Source: Guillardia theta CCMP2712 (taxonomy: Eukaryota > Cryptophyceae > Pyrenomonadales > Geminigeraceae). From it: 59,635 nt of DNA. The DNA lies in contig NW_005434658.1 in assembly GCF_000315625.1 (NCBI RefSeq), positions 154,204 to 213,838 of the forward strand, in the 5' to 3' direction. This document shows positions 45,083 through 56,370 of the stretch, in pieces. A program made the position numbers and the translations under genes. How positions within the stretch are numbered: position 1 is the first letter of the stretch; every line of letters begins with the position of its first letter. The notes under the pieces were generated by a model, which did not search any database, was not told where the DNA came from, and was given only the letters and a program-made list of their open reading frames with translations.

Positions 45083-45826
45083 TCACTTGTTCGAAATCAT
45101 CTTCAAGTCAAGCCGCCATTTGTACAATCGAAAAGATGATACCGAAGTATCTGTACTTTCTTGGACTGTCGCCCCATTCTGCAAAATCTCAATCTGAAAT
45201 TTGTACTTCCCCCCCCAGCTGTTGAGTGACATCAGGGGTACCGTTCCTGTTGCCGTTGAAGATCCGTAATATAAATAATGATCTTGATCATACTGATCGT
45301 TGACTGCTTGCAACTGGTCCAGATCAACATGGTTCCATGCACTCGATGACACTGTCCTTGAGCAAGACTCCTTTTCATAATGCTCACAGAAACAATGTCC
45401 CGAGCACGCCGTGTCGTTTAAACACAAATCTACTGTCGTATTACAAGAGTCCAGACTGTCACAGACGTCACAGCAGTCCATGTCTTCACTCAATCTCTGC
45501 CGTCTGTCATACACGTTTTCATCATAAATCTTAGTCTGGTCATTCAAGTAACGATCCAAAATTTCACGAGAAAGAGGTTCTCCTTCGATCATCAACAAAT
45601 TGTTTGCTTTGAGTGGAGATCTTCTTCTTCGCAGCCATTCAAGTCCATACCAAGACGATTTTTCAAGTTCAAATTCAGACTCGCTATTGAGATGGTCGTC
45701 ACCAGTCAGATCACCATCGTCGTGAATCCATACACTGGATGACTTCTGGAAGTCTTCTGTAGACTTATTATGCAGGAGATATCCTATGGAAGAATTGACG
45801 TAGGACAAAGCATTCAAGGGAAACAT
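45083..45826 (-). CDS. Hypothetical acidic, Cys-rich protein (247 aa)
   Basis: Single frame from ATG 45826 to TAA 45083. Asp/Ser/Tyr-rich. A central cluster MDCCDVCDSLDSCNTTVDLC followed by NDTACSGHCFCEHYEKESC has ten or more cysteines, and the C-terminus KYKFQIEILQNGATVQES looks like beta strands. An RRRRSP basic patch near residue 75 precedes the Cys part and could be a processing site. It looks like an extracellular or lumenal domain, but no signal peptide is visible, so an upstream exon may be missing. Lower GC than neighbours, so probably a genuine gene. Family unknown. Confidence 0.5.
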   Translation of the reverse strand: MFPLNALSYVNSSIGYLLHNKSTEDFQKSSSVWIHDDGDLTGDDHLNSESEFELEKSSWYGLEWLRRRRSPLKANNLLMIEGEPLSREILDRYLNDQTKIYDENVYDRRQRLSEDMDCCDVCDSLDSCNTTVDLCLNDTACSGHCFCEHYEKESCSRTVSSSAWNHVDLDQLQAVNDQYDQDHYLYYGSSTATGTVPLMSLNSWGGKYKFQIEILQNGATVQESTDTSVSSFRLYKWRLDLKMISNK

Positions 45827-45899
45827 CGCCGGTTCAATGAACTTGTACCACAGCCCTCGAAGGGAAGAAGCTAAGTGGCTCAGTTAGCTGCGTCAACCA

Positions 45900-46890
45900 A
45901 CGATAGACTAAGTTTCCACTGTACAGAGGCGTTCAAGGCGAGTCTGTAACTGTCGTTCCGGGTAGCACAAGCTCACAAACTCCGTGGATGCTCTCTGCTC
46001 TCTGAAGCTCCTTGTTCTTGCCGCAGTAATCCATGAGCGCGCTCGCAAGCCTTTGTCCCACTCCCTCCACACCTGCCTAATTCCACCCCCCACCCCTACC
46101 CCCTCAATCGAGTCTCCTGAGATCCCATGTAGCAATACTACCCCCACCCAACGGCCCATTCCAATCTCAACCCTACCCCAAGTCGACCCACCCACAATCT
46201 GGCTCTATTTATATGGACTAGTTTAGAAAATAAGACCAAAATCTTTGATCAAATTTGAAGATACGATAATTCAATCTCGGAAACATACGAATATTTATAA
46301 CCCCCCCCACAATGCTCACAACCACACCCACCCCTGCAATAACAGCTAGCAAGAGCGTATTTTTTAGACCCCCTTGACCCTGTGCTCATGCAAGCTTTTC
46401 GCCCACCCACCAAGTCAAAATTGACCACTGTAAGGTCAATTGAATAGCCACCCATTAGATTTACAGGGGTTCTTTTCAGGTCATGGTTCACACCTCGGCC
46501 TACAAAATACAGTACCCCACCCTACCCACACCAAACGACATTATCTCTACGTCTCCAATCCACCCTCTCCTTTGATACCCCCGATTACCCCTGTGATTGC
46601 ACCCTTCCTTTCCCCTTTTAGTGGCCTCCAAAACCAACCTAACTTGTAGCCGACCCCCATTCAAAAATTGAACAACCCTACCCCACCGAGGAAAATCTCC
46701 AATTATTACTACCCTACCCCAAGTGAGACGCAGATGGGGTGCTTCAAAGCCTACCTCGAAGGAGCCAATGGCTCAACCTTGAAAAGACCCACCCTATATA
46801 GGTTGCTTGATTATTGATTGCCGCACTAAGATAAATGAAGTATCATAAGCACTGTAACCCTATACACAAAGCAAAAATACTCGTCAAATT
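45900..46890. repeat. ACCCTACCCC-rich non-coding stretch
   Basis: Repeated CCCTACCCCA, CCCACCCCTACCCCC and TACCCCACCCTACCC words in AT-rich text. No supported gene. Partner tract at 31430-31760. Confidence 0.5.
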
Positions 46891-47282
46891 TTCAGACAAT
46901 GAGCCAGACGTGTAAAACTATTTTTAAGGTGGGTAAATGCTCCTCAAAACTATCTTTTTGGATCATTTTAAAACCCTTCAAACTTGTTTTCAGGTGTTTA
47001 ATTTGTTATTTAAAACGAAACGCTGGGGTGATGGAAATCTCATATAGAGAGATCACTACCGTCCCCTGGTTGCAACAATTATTATAAGCCATTTCCAATT
47101 TGTGCGTGATTTTTTTTGAATTTCGACCATCGGCCCGTTCACTACTGATCCTCCGGGCCGCCGGGTCGGGCCCCGGCACCGTCGTGACGGATCGGACGGT
47201 CACTGACCGTGTCCCCACCACCAGTGTCAGCATGCTTTGGGGACAGCTCAGGCTTGCAAGGCTGTGGAGGGAGATCAGAATG

Positions 47283-47700
47283 AGATGATGATGATGATGA
47301 TGATGATGATTAAGATGATGATGATTGAGATGATGATTGAGATGATGATGATTGAGATGATGATGATTGAGATGATGATGATTGAGATGATGATTGAGAT
47401 GATGATTGAGATGATGATGATTGAGATGATGATGAAGGAGAAGGAAAACAAGAAGAAGATGGAAATGACAATGTTGGTAATAATGAGCAAAATGACGATG
47501 ACTGTGATGATTATATACATGAATGGATTTAACGACGAAGGATATCTTGATATTGATGAAGGAGATCATGGAAGGGATGATGATGGTGAAGGAAGAGATG
47601 ATGATGTTGTTGATGATGAAGGAGATGATGGAGGTAATGAAGAAGAAAAAGAAGATGATGAAGATGAAGTTGGAGATGATGATGATGATGCAAGTGATGA
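47283..47700 (+). repeat. (GAT)n / (TGATGATTGA)n microsatellite
   Basis: GATGAT runs (47283-47315), then TTGAGATGATGA units to 47420, then degenerate GAA/GAT text to 47700. Frames through it (Met-rich plus, His/Ile-rich minus) are by-products. Confidence 0.93.
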
Positions 47701-48071
47701 TAGTCATATCCTGGTGGTGTTTTCGCGGCAGCGCGCCAACTTTCGCTCTGCGTCGCTGTTCAGTATGGACGGACGGTTTTGTTGATAGTGTTCATGTACT
47801 GGGCATCATCCATTCTCTTGGTCAGCATTTGTCTCGAGGTGTATCGAATGATCTAGATCATTACATTCTCCGTCGAACGATGCAATCTTTGATCCAACAG
47901 GAAGCTTCACATATATTTGTTGCCTGAGCTACAATGATCGTCATGGTGACTGCTGCCATGGATCTAACCCATGACCTCATGAGCCGTCAATCATCTGTAG
48001 CCGCTAGAGCTACTACAAGCCCTCCACTCTTTCAGCGCACATCAACGTCAAAGATCGCAGTCCCTCATCCT

Positions 48072-50211
48072 TTATGTTGTCGCCTCATCGCCTCCCTCCA
48101 GTTGCTCTTCCCTCTGAGACCTTGCCTTATCTACGATCTGGATCCTGATCTCCGCTCCCTTTAGCCATGCCACGTCCCCCTTGGACAAGAACATCGCGTG
48201 CTGAGTAACGTTTTCCACTTGCTGCTTCTCCATCTCACTTGCTGTCTTCTCGTTCGTGAAAACCTGAGCTCGTCTCCAACATGCTTTCCCCTCAAGCTCT
48301 GAGGGTAGAACAAACACAAAGCATACCCTCTCAAACTTGTTCTTGGCTCGTAGAGCTGTCAATATCTTACATAGTGGTCCAAGCTTGATAGGATGTTCTT
48401 CTGCCCGTGTCATCTGGAACATGTAGAGGACCTCCTGATCTGACAATAAAAGCGCATCCATGCAAGGGAAGTTCAATGTCTTGGGCTTGCAATATGTGTT
48501 CTTCATGATCTTCCACTCGTTGAGTCCTGTGGTAGGAAACTCAAAGTATGCCTGCGACTTCTTCATATGCAAATCTATCTCTTCCCTTGCCCCTTCATCA
48601 TCCTCACCCGACCCTAGACTGCGCAATCTATATCTGTTTCCTCCTTTCTTCAGCACCTCATGCGCAAAGCATTCAAAAACCAGGCCTGCCGCCGTATACA
48701 ACCCAGAATCAGAGCCTGAGAAAGCCAGGTTTACAAGTCCATCCCAGTCTGTTTTGACAAGTTGCTCAAAGATCTTCTCCGCGGCCTTCTGCGAGCATGC
48801 TCGAGCACTGATAGTCTTGTAGTCTGAGCTTGGGACCAGGTGAATCAGTCTCGATGGCAATCCCAGGTCTTCGTTCACTGCTGCTCTCATCTTTTCCTGT
48901 AGCGAGGAAATTGAGGTTATCGTCTGTATCGCCTGCTCAAGTGTGTCTACAGGCCTCACTATGACATTTCTTGGTACGTTCCCCCAATCCTTGACGATGT
49001 TCCTTGCTTCTTCTTCGTTAACGCGATCCTCTTGCATCTCGATGAAGATTGACATCTCCTCATCAGTCCATGTTGGCAGAAAATATCGCCCAGCTCCATT
49101 GTTCAGAATGTCCTTGAACCCTCCAAGCTTGGGTGAAGACAGTATGATTGTCTTTACCGAACGTGACAACACGTAGTTCCCCTGACCTTTGTACAGGTCA
49201 CAGATGTACCACCCCCGGAAAGTGGAGAGGAAAGTTGCAGAAACGGCGGCATCTCTAAACCGACTCCATTCTGTCCCATCAAAGTACCAGTACTCGGTTC
49301 CTACCTGATAGACTACTTCCGCATCAGAACCAAGAAGCTGAAGAAGAAAGAAGTAGGCAAAGCATGACTTCCCTATCCCTGGACTCCCTGTGAGGATGAT
49401 CTGGCCATTCTTCGGTTTCTCCGTGTCCAAGCGGAAGTACTCTGCAATCACCTGCTTCATATCCAAGTAGCAATCTCGGAGGAAAAGCTTTTTTCCAAAA
49501 ATCTCATTCCCTCCCAAGAAGGTCGAAAAGCTGACAATCTCTTGAGCTGAGTAAGTCTTGCCTGCCCTCGCAAGCTTACAAAGCTCGTTCAAGAAGGACA
49601 GGAACATGTCGCCTATCAGTCCCGTCAGTACCTTCAGTCGTCAAGGTTGTGCACTGCTAGCATCACCTTCAGGTTTTGACAGAAAGTCTTCGGGCTTCTT
49701 TGAATCTTGAGTCCTCTTCGCCTCGATCAGGAAGAGATCGCGAAGCTGCTCCTTTTCCTTTCTAAGCCGATCCTCTTTCTTTCTGAGCTGCTCCTCTTTC
49801 TTGCACCAGTATTGCCGCTGCTGCTTATTCATGTCTGGATCGAGCGCATTTTTCTCCGCCTCTCTGATCTGTTTTTCGACCTTAACTATCTCCTTCTCCA
49901 CCTTAGCAATCTGCGCCTCTAGAGAGATCATTTCCTCACGATCTTCTTCTTCGAACCTCTTCTTCAGGGGAGCTTGGTTGGTGTTTCTTCTCTTCCTTTC
50001 CGGCTCACCTGCAACATTTCAGGCCGATCCTCGCAGGATTCACTTAGAAAATCCGACATTTTGGCTCAAAACATGCAGAAATAGCGAGAAAAACATGAAA
50101 AAACGACCTCAACTCACCAGCAGCCTCGGTATTTGTTGAAAAGTTGCTCGAACTTGACTTCTTACTGTTCCTTGTGTTCATTTCACCTGACATGCAAGCC
50201 TGTTTGTGCAT
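48072..50211 (-). pseudogene. Crinkler/RHS-like P-loop NTPase with nuclease-like C-terminus, interrupted by in-frame TGA
   Basis: Exon 1 from ATG 50211 (or Met at 50193) to a g|gtgagt donor near 50128. Exon 2 from about 50010 (GEPERKRRNTNQAPLKKRF). A coiled coil follows (QRQYWCKKEEQLRKKEDRLR..) of the kind seen in Crinkler/RHS proteins, then TGA at 49641-49643. After 11 more codons in the same frame comes Met 49607 and 511 codons. That part has Walker A GSPGIGKS (residues 74-81), a YWYFDG block, and a C-terminal segment LVFECFAHEVLKKGG, then FPCMDALL..LYMFQMTRAEEHPIKLGP, typical of the restriction-endonuclease-like domain of this superfamily. Such proteins occur as host-directed effectors or as transposon-linked genes in protists; the role here is unknown. 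The NTPase half could be a separate intact gene. Confidence 0.72.
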
Positions 50212-51976
50212 AATCAGAAAATAGCCAACACCCTTCTTAAATATGCGGGGGAGGGAGCCACTTAGAAAACGTCCGTTTTCCTTCAAGAAACACGGAAAAC
50301 AACTTGAAAAATCGACTCCAGGAGATCAAAATGGATAATAAACAAAAAATTAAGCATCGAAAACGGTCCAGTGAGTGAGGAGCAAGCTTTCCCCTCCCCT
50401 TGCGTGCCGCGAGCATGCAGCTGCTGCATCTACGACCCTCGCTCCCTCTTTTCAAGCCCAGCACCCCGCATTCTAGAAGGGCTGAATTGCGTGGAGTAGG
50501 TACTAAAGGTTTACTTAAATCGGCTTTAAGATCTCGGATAAGTTACTTCTACTTTTTACTCAAAGTTAAGTTAAAATCAGTACGATCTGTTGCTGTGAAT
50601 AAAGCTCGGACGGCGGTTTTGGCGTGGAGTTGAGTGAGATCACTGAGTCATCTGGACTCGTGTTGGATCGGACTGAGGTTGTACTACAGCTGTACGAAGG
50701 TTGGAGATACACGGGTGGAGAGACAATCTCAGGTGCCACGGTACTGAGACTTATTGTCCGATCTGTGGAGTTGGAAATAGTTTGGAGTCTGGCCCGGGCC
50801 AGTGCCCGGCGGACCGGGACTGGACTCCGGGAGGTGGACTCAGGGGCGTTGGCATGATTCGATTACAACTTCGGAGAAAATTTTCTCTTTGTTCTCAGTT
50901 CTCAATTTTTACTATTGTTGCGCAACCGCGGCGTGATTAACCGTACGGTCTGAACTGGAACAAAGAGTAATTTCTGTTCCTTGTTGTTACGGATTCATTT
51001 GCCGGTGACAGTGTGACGGCGAAATCGCGGCAGTGTTTGGAACGGTTGGATTCGATGTTTTGGGGACGTTGAGTTGCATTTTTGCTTGTGCTTGGAAGTT
51101 GTTTAGAAGATCGGAGTTCATTCAAGTTTTGTGGGACATTGCTATTAAGTTTGGACATTCACGGCTTTAACATGCCATGATGGGCGGTGGAAAATAGTAT
51201 CGGAAAACTGGATTCAATGAGCGAGCACGCTGGGAGTTGCCAAGCCTCATATACTATCATCTGGATGCTTGGGTTTCACACTGTCCTAGCATACAGTCTA
51301 TCTCTCATGTGCTCCTCAATTCTGGTTTCGTGTGAAATGAGTAAAGAAGTTTTGACTCCCTGTGCGCACCCGGCACCCGTCCGACGACTCGGCAGCCGCT
51401 GGCAGGGATCTCGAGATTTTGCGAAGAGAGACCCTTTCAAACGGTGCGTTCAAAAGGGTCCAAACTCCACCAACCATTGCGTGTTTGCCAGTCGATCCTA
51501 CCTTTCGATACCCCAACCAATTTCCAGAAAACAAGGGGTAGAGGGTGGTGCTCCTGTCCGGATAGCCGGCTAAACTCGGAGCGAGGGCCGTGACAGTGCT
51601 GATCGAATTTATAACTTATAATACATATAGAAGTCAGTTATAAAATATTATTAACACCACAACCCCGCCCCCCCCCCCCCTTCCCCTAGCTCCACGCACC
51701 AGTCACTAGGTACTCTGACCCGAGTGAAACCCCATTGAGCATCACCGCAACTGCGAGTTTGCAATCTCCCTTGGACACAGCCTTTCAGTCTGAACTCTTC
51801 TTCCCTCTTGTCTTCCCTCTCATCTACCCTCCTCTTCACCCTCTCTCTTCCCTCTCCTCTTCCCCCTCTCCTCCCTCTTCTCTTCTACTCTTGACTTCAC
51901 ACTCAAAGTGATTTTGCCTTCCTGCAATCAACTTTGCATCCGACTTCAAGTTTTTGAGTCATACAACAAACTAACA
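50212..51976. repeat. Gene-poor spacer with the dispersed motif and a small GC block
   Basis: 50555-50590 holds tttttactcaaagttaagtt and aaaatcagtacgat, almost identical to 13543-13575. 50780-50850 is GC-rich. Frame 51187-51573 (no ATG at its start; first Met at 51220) has a hydrophobic stretch YTIIWMLGFHTVLAYSLSLM but no other support. 51655-51900 is CT/C-rich upstream of the RWP-RK gene. Confidence 0.45.
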
Positions 51977-52764
51977 ATGGAGAATGAAGATAAAACAGAT
52001 CAGTCAACTTCTAAGACAAAAGGTACTTCGCAAATCAAGTTGTACCACAAGAACGAATCAGCATCTGAAGGCTCAGCCTTAGTGAAGAAAGAGACCTGTA
52101 ACTATTTCCATTGCCCTTTCTCCGGCGCTGTTCGCGTCCTCCACAAAGAAGATAGCGACAGCCCTTCAAGACCCTCCTTGTACGACGACATATCTGACGT
52201 CATGGATGATAGCCTCGACGACTCCGAGCTCGACGACGTCATGCCGCAAGTGGCTGAAGCCAAGGTCCAGCCCTCCAACCGAGACGACACGGCCTCCTCT
52301 TGCTCCGACTCAGACCAGGCGGGCACAACAAGCATGGAGAAAGACTCCTCTGCCGACCTCGAAACCAAGCCAGACCCACAGGCTTCGCGGGCCTCCCCCC
52401 GCGAGAAGTCCGTCACAGTACACTCGCGCAGGCTCACCTCGTCCTCCGTGCAGCCTGTACAGATCACTGCCGAGCTCTTGGCAGAGCACTTCCACGAGAG
52501 CCTCGAGGTGGCGGCGAGCAAGATTGTAAGCAGAGGGGGGACAGAGGGAGGAGGGTGTTGATGGTGACACGGAGACTTTGGCAGGGCATCGGCAAGTCGA
52601 CGATGAAGATCGTATGCCGGCGGCTGGGGATCGAGAAGTGGCCGTACGTGCACACGGGGTCAAGGCGGCGGAGGGGGAGGGCGGGGCAGGAGAAAGCGAA
52701 GAAGGGGGAGAGCGAAGGAGAGGTAGGTGGCGTGAAGAAAAATGAGCAGGGAAAAGGTCTGTAA
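51977..52764 (+). CDS. RWP-RK domain transcription factor, copy 1
   Basis: Exon 1 51977-52525, exon 2 52585 to a stop at 52762-52764 by read-through past a GT donor at 52723. N-terminus MENEDKTDQSTSKTKGTSQI. A YFHCPFSG motif is followed by an acidic Asp/Ser-rich region (DDSLDDSELDDV) and a Ser/Thr-rich linker. The RWP-RK domain spans the intron: ITAELLAEHFHESLEVAASK then GIGKSTMKIVCRRLGIEKWP. RWP-RK proteins are DNA-binding factors in nitrogen responses and gamete formation in green plants and also occur in other protists. The canonical RWPxRK is changed to KWPYVH here, so DNA contacts may differ. The basic tail RRRRGRAG is compatible with nuclear location. Recent near-identical copy 1870 bases downstream. 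Confidence 0.82.
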
Positions 52765-53888
52765 TTTTTTTTCAATGTACGTTGTACCTACGATGCAGAT
52801 GGCTCAATTCACTTTGATCTGTTGACAAGATCTTAGTGAGTTGGACATATTCGTTGCAGCTGACTCACAATAAGATCGTTCCACTCATTTCAGTGTAGAA
52901 GATCGCATTTCATGTTTCAAGTTTAGTTTATTTACGTCAGTCAAAGTTCAAGTTGGAAAGTTGGAAGACTCGCTGATTGGCGGATTGTGTGGACAACAAT
53001 CGCAATATTCTTCATGTTCACATTTCAAACACGAATCCAGCGTTTAAGTTTGATCGGAACATTCGCGTTGTCTCCGATCGTCACGTCCCGTTCAGTAATC
53101 ATCGAATCGTACGAAATCGGAGCGGTCGCTCCGATGGGCAATATCATCCCTTTTTACTCAAAGTTACGATGGGCTATTCGCAACGTCCTGAGGCAAGCCT
53201 GTTATAAAAGGGCCAAAAACACTTCTCGTGAGGGGCCCGTGAGATGCCCATGACCAGCCACAATGGTACCGTGATTGGTCAGCAACGAATGTCTTGGCGT
53301 CAACATGAAAGCTTATGTTTTCGAACATCTTCTGAAAAGTTCTATTTTCAATAGGTGTATATCCGCGTATTAAATCGAACTAGAATGGCAGCAAACAATC
53401 TTCGAGTGGGCCATTAGGCTGGGATGGGCTGCCGTTGCTGCCCTGCACCCTTTACTACATGGCTCTCCCTTTTAGTTGATTGACGATAAGCCGGACAGCC
53501 TCCGAGAATGGACGAGGCTGATGGGGGTCAAAATGGTATGATGGGGGGGTAGTGGTATGGAGCTCCGTGAAATTGCCCATTGACCCACCACAGATATGGG
53601 GGGTGTTACAACGCACCCACCCTTACTCCGACTGTCGTTTACATAGGGAAATGGGGGTAATACAGAGGATGACGTGACTAAGTTTTATTAGTAGCCCATC
53701 ACTCCCACCCTACTGTCTCTAATAGTGCCCCCGTCCCAGGCGCTTTATCATCGCGTTCCCCTTCTTCTCCACTGCCTTCCCCCAGTCTCGTCAACCCATA
53801 CTCCTTTGAACCCTGCCAATATCCCTTCTTCCCATCCTCATCTGCAACATCATAACCTTGACACAGTGCGACTGTGATTGACGACAGC
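52765..53888. other. Spacer between the RWP-RK copies
   Basis: Contains tttttactcaaagtta (53153-), palindromic GGAGCGGTCGCTCC (53119-) and G/C-rich tracts (53530-53650, GGTGGGTC, CACCCACCC). No gene. Confidence 0.4.
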
Positions 53889-54804
53889 ATGCAAGACAAC
53901 TGGTCTAGTACCTTCCAAGAACCCAGAATGATCTTCCAAGGTCAAGAAACTCAGTCCATCGCAGATTGCGACTATTTCCATTGCCCTTTCTCCGGAACGA
54001 TATTTCTCGTGCACAAAGAAGATAGCGACAGCCCTTCGAGACCCACCTTGTACGACGACATCCCTGACGTCATGGATGATAGCCTCGACGACTCCGAGCT
54101 CGACGACGTCATGCCGCAAGTGGCTGAAGCCAAGGTCCAGCCCTCCAACCGAGACGACACGGCCTCCTCTTGCTCCGACTCAGACCAGGCGGGCACAACA
54201 AGCATGGAGAAAGACTCCTCTGCCGACCTCGAAACCAAGCCAGACCCACAGGCTTCGCGGGCCTCCCCCAGCGAGAAGTCCGTCACAGTACACTCGCGCA
54301 GGCTCACCTCGTCCTCCGTGCAGCCTGTACAGATCACTGCCGAGCTCTTGGCAGAGCACTTCCACGAGAGCCTCGAGGTGGCGGCGAGCAAGATTGTAAG
54401 CAGAGGGGGGACAGAGGGAGGAGGGTGTTGATGGTGACACGGAGACTTTGGCAGGGCATCGGCAAGTCGACGATGAAGATCGTATGCCGGCGGCTGGGGA
54501 TCGAGAAGTGGCCGTACGTGCACACGGGGTCAAGGCGGCGGAGGGGGAGGGCGGGGCAGGAGAAGGCGAAGAAGGGGGAGAGCGAAGGAGAGGTAGGTGG
54601 CGGGAGGAGGACTCCTCGTTCCGACGAGCTTCAGAAGCAGTAATGCGAATTTTGCAGGGTGTGGACAGGCGCACAAGTCTGCTTGTTGTACCCTCATATT
54701 CGGATTTGCTTGCGTCGAGGGCAGCGAATGATTGTTGTGGTCTTCTTTCGAGCCTTCCACATCAGCCGTTCATGTTCAATGCAAGACATGTTGAGAATGT
54801 TTGA
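53889..54804 (+). CDS. RWP-RK domain transcription factor, copy 2
   Basis: Exons 53889-54395, 54455-54592, 54658-54804, all in phase. It differs from copy 1 in the N-terminus (MQDNWSSTFQEPRMIFQGQE) and the C-terminus (third exon GVDRRTSLLVVPSYSDLLAS.., stop TGA 54804). The block from YFHCPFSG through exon 2, including the intron, is nearly base-identical: visible changes include CTCCTT/CACCTT, ATATCT/ATCCCT, CGCGAG/AGCGAG, AAAGCG/AAGGCG. Same degenerate KWPYVH in place of RWPxRK. The ATG at 53889 is preferred because the upstream in-frame codons have no other ATG. Confidence 0.82.
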
Positions 54805-54924
54805 ATCAAAGCTGGGGAGGACTTCGAGCTCGAGCCTCCAAACTCCTTGGATTCTGATTGAGATGGCATCGTATTTGTACAATAGTAAATCGGCTCCGCA
54901 AAGGCTTGCCATGTTGCGGCTTAC

Positions 54925-55180
54925 CGTGAGTGCCGGGTCGGCGGAATTTGATCTGAGCTGCCGCCGCGCGGCTGCGGCTGAGCCACTCAGCTCAGACCAT
55001 CCGGCGGCGGCCCGGCGGCCACTCCTCTTCAGAGTCTTTACTCAAAGCCACTCCCACTCGTGTCCGATCACTGAGTCGGAGCCACAGCCACGACGGTGCC
55101 GGCGGTCTGAGCCCGGCCCGGGCCGGCCACTGCCAGACTCTTAGTCTCGGCCCTCAGCGCCGACTTGAAAATGGCGGCCC
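54925..55180. repeat. GC-rich island 9, upstream of the GST gene
   Basis: CCGCCGCGCGGC, CCCGGCCCGGGCCGG and ctttactcaaagccactccc (55036-). Directly upstream of the GST start codon, so it may overlap its promoter. Confidence 0.55.
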
Positions 55181-55233
55181 AGTGCTCCGGGTATCCCAAC
55201 TAGAGCGAGGAATCTCTAGAAGGTGGCGAAGCA

Positions 55234-56370
55234 ATGCTCTCCCTCGGCTGGCGCGTGGCGACGGTGACGCTCATGGCGGTCGCAGCTCAGGCGTTTGTTC
55301 CCAGCGTCGCTGCCATGAATCCCACGGGGATGTCTGCCGCCAGCCCCGCCATGCGAGCATCGCCGCAAGGTGTGTGAAGATCAGTTTGCCCTCCCCAGTT
55401 TGTCCTCGGCTCTGATGGCCTCTTGCAGGATCGAACATCGCTCCTCCGTCCAAGTTGAAGCTCACCTACTTCGACATCGAAGGTGTAGCCGAGAAAGTGC
55501 GACTGGCCCTCAAGGTCGGAGACATTCCCTTCGAGGATGAAAGGGTGGATTTTGCCTCATGGCAGTCGCTGAAGCCAAAGACCCCGTATGGGCAGCTGCC
55601 GCTCTTGACCGTAGAGGAGAACGCTCCCGTAACTCAAAGTGCTGGAATGCTGAGATATGTTGGTCATCTTACAGGGTTGTATCCTGAGGACTGCATGAAA
55701 GCTCTCAAGGTTCTCTCCTGACTCTCGAGTCCTGGCCCTTGCTCACTGCCGAGGTCCAGGTGGACGAAGTCTGCGGTCTGCAGGAGGACTTTGCCAAGGC
55801 TCTCGCTCCATCCATCTACATTGACATGCGCCCGCATCTTGTGAGCAGATGCTTCCTGCGACGTCCCCTCCTGATGTGTCCTCTCACAAGTATGGCTACG
55901 ACGAGAACCTGCCTACTGAGCAGCGCAAGGAGATCCAGAATAAGCTGCGGAGCAGCCTCATGAAGGAGGGAGGAGACGTGAGGCGATTCCTCGGCTACTT
56001 CGAGGTTCTTCATGCATGCTAGCGCTCCTCCTGTTCTTGACCCGAGGTATCAGGACATCCTTAAGGACAACGGGTCTGGTTTCTTCGTGGGAGACTCCGT
56101 CACTATCGCCGATTGCGCCATGCTGCCTCAGCTGCGTCAACTCAAGTCCGGCCGGTATGCCTTCTCCCCTGCTGACTGAGCGCTGTCTTGTGACTGGGTG
56201 AAACCAGGTTGGCCGGAATCCCGGTGACCATCGTCGACGAGTATCCCCACCTTACAAACTTCTGCAACAAGTAAGTCTTGTGCAAGTGACTGGGTTGATC
56301 TGACTCACCTTGTTCGTTAACTAGAATGATGTCCCTGCCTGCTATTAGTCAGCATTATGGGAGCAAGTAA
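55234..56370 (+). CDS. Glutathione S-transferase with bipartite plastid-targeting presequence
   Basis: Exons 55234-55369, 55429-55709, 55754-55840, 55891-56004, about 56040-56147, about 56208-56271, about 56325-56370. Exon 1: MLSLGWRVATVTLMAVAAQA, then FVPSVAAMNPTGMS..., a signal peptide with Phe just after the expected cleavage site, followed by a Ser/Ala/Pro transit-like region. This is the pattern for import into complex red plastids. Exon 2 is the thioredoxin-like domain: KLTYFDIEGVAEKVRLALKV..TPYGQLPLL..TQSAGMLRYVG. The C-terminal helical domain has VDEVCGLQEDFAKALAPS, FFVGDSVTIADCAMLPQLR and IPVTIVDEYPHL. Sigma/alpha-like GST; conjugates glutathione to electrophiles. Anomaly: the join near 56004-56040 does not keep phase with any canonical GT-AG pair (one base too many), see findings. 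Confidence 0.87.

Noticed and set aside
47006-47785. Met/Ile/His/Asp-rich proteins on both strands
   Set aside because: Products of the GAT microsatellite in different frames.
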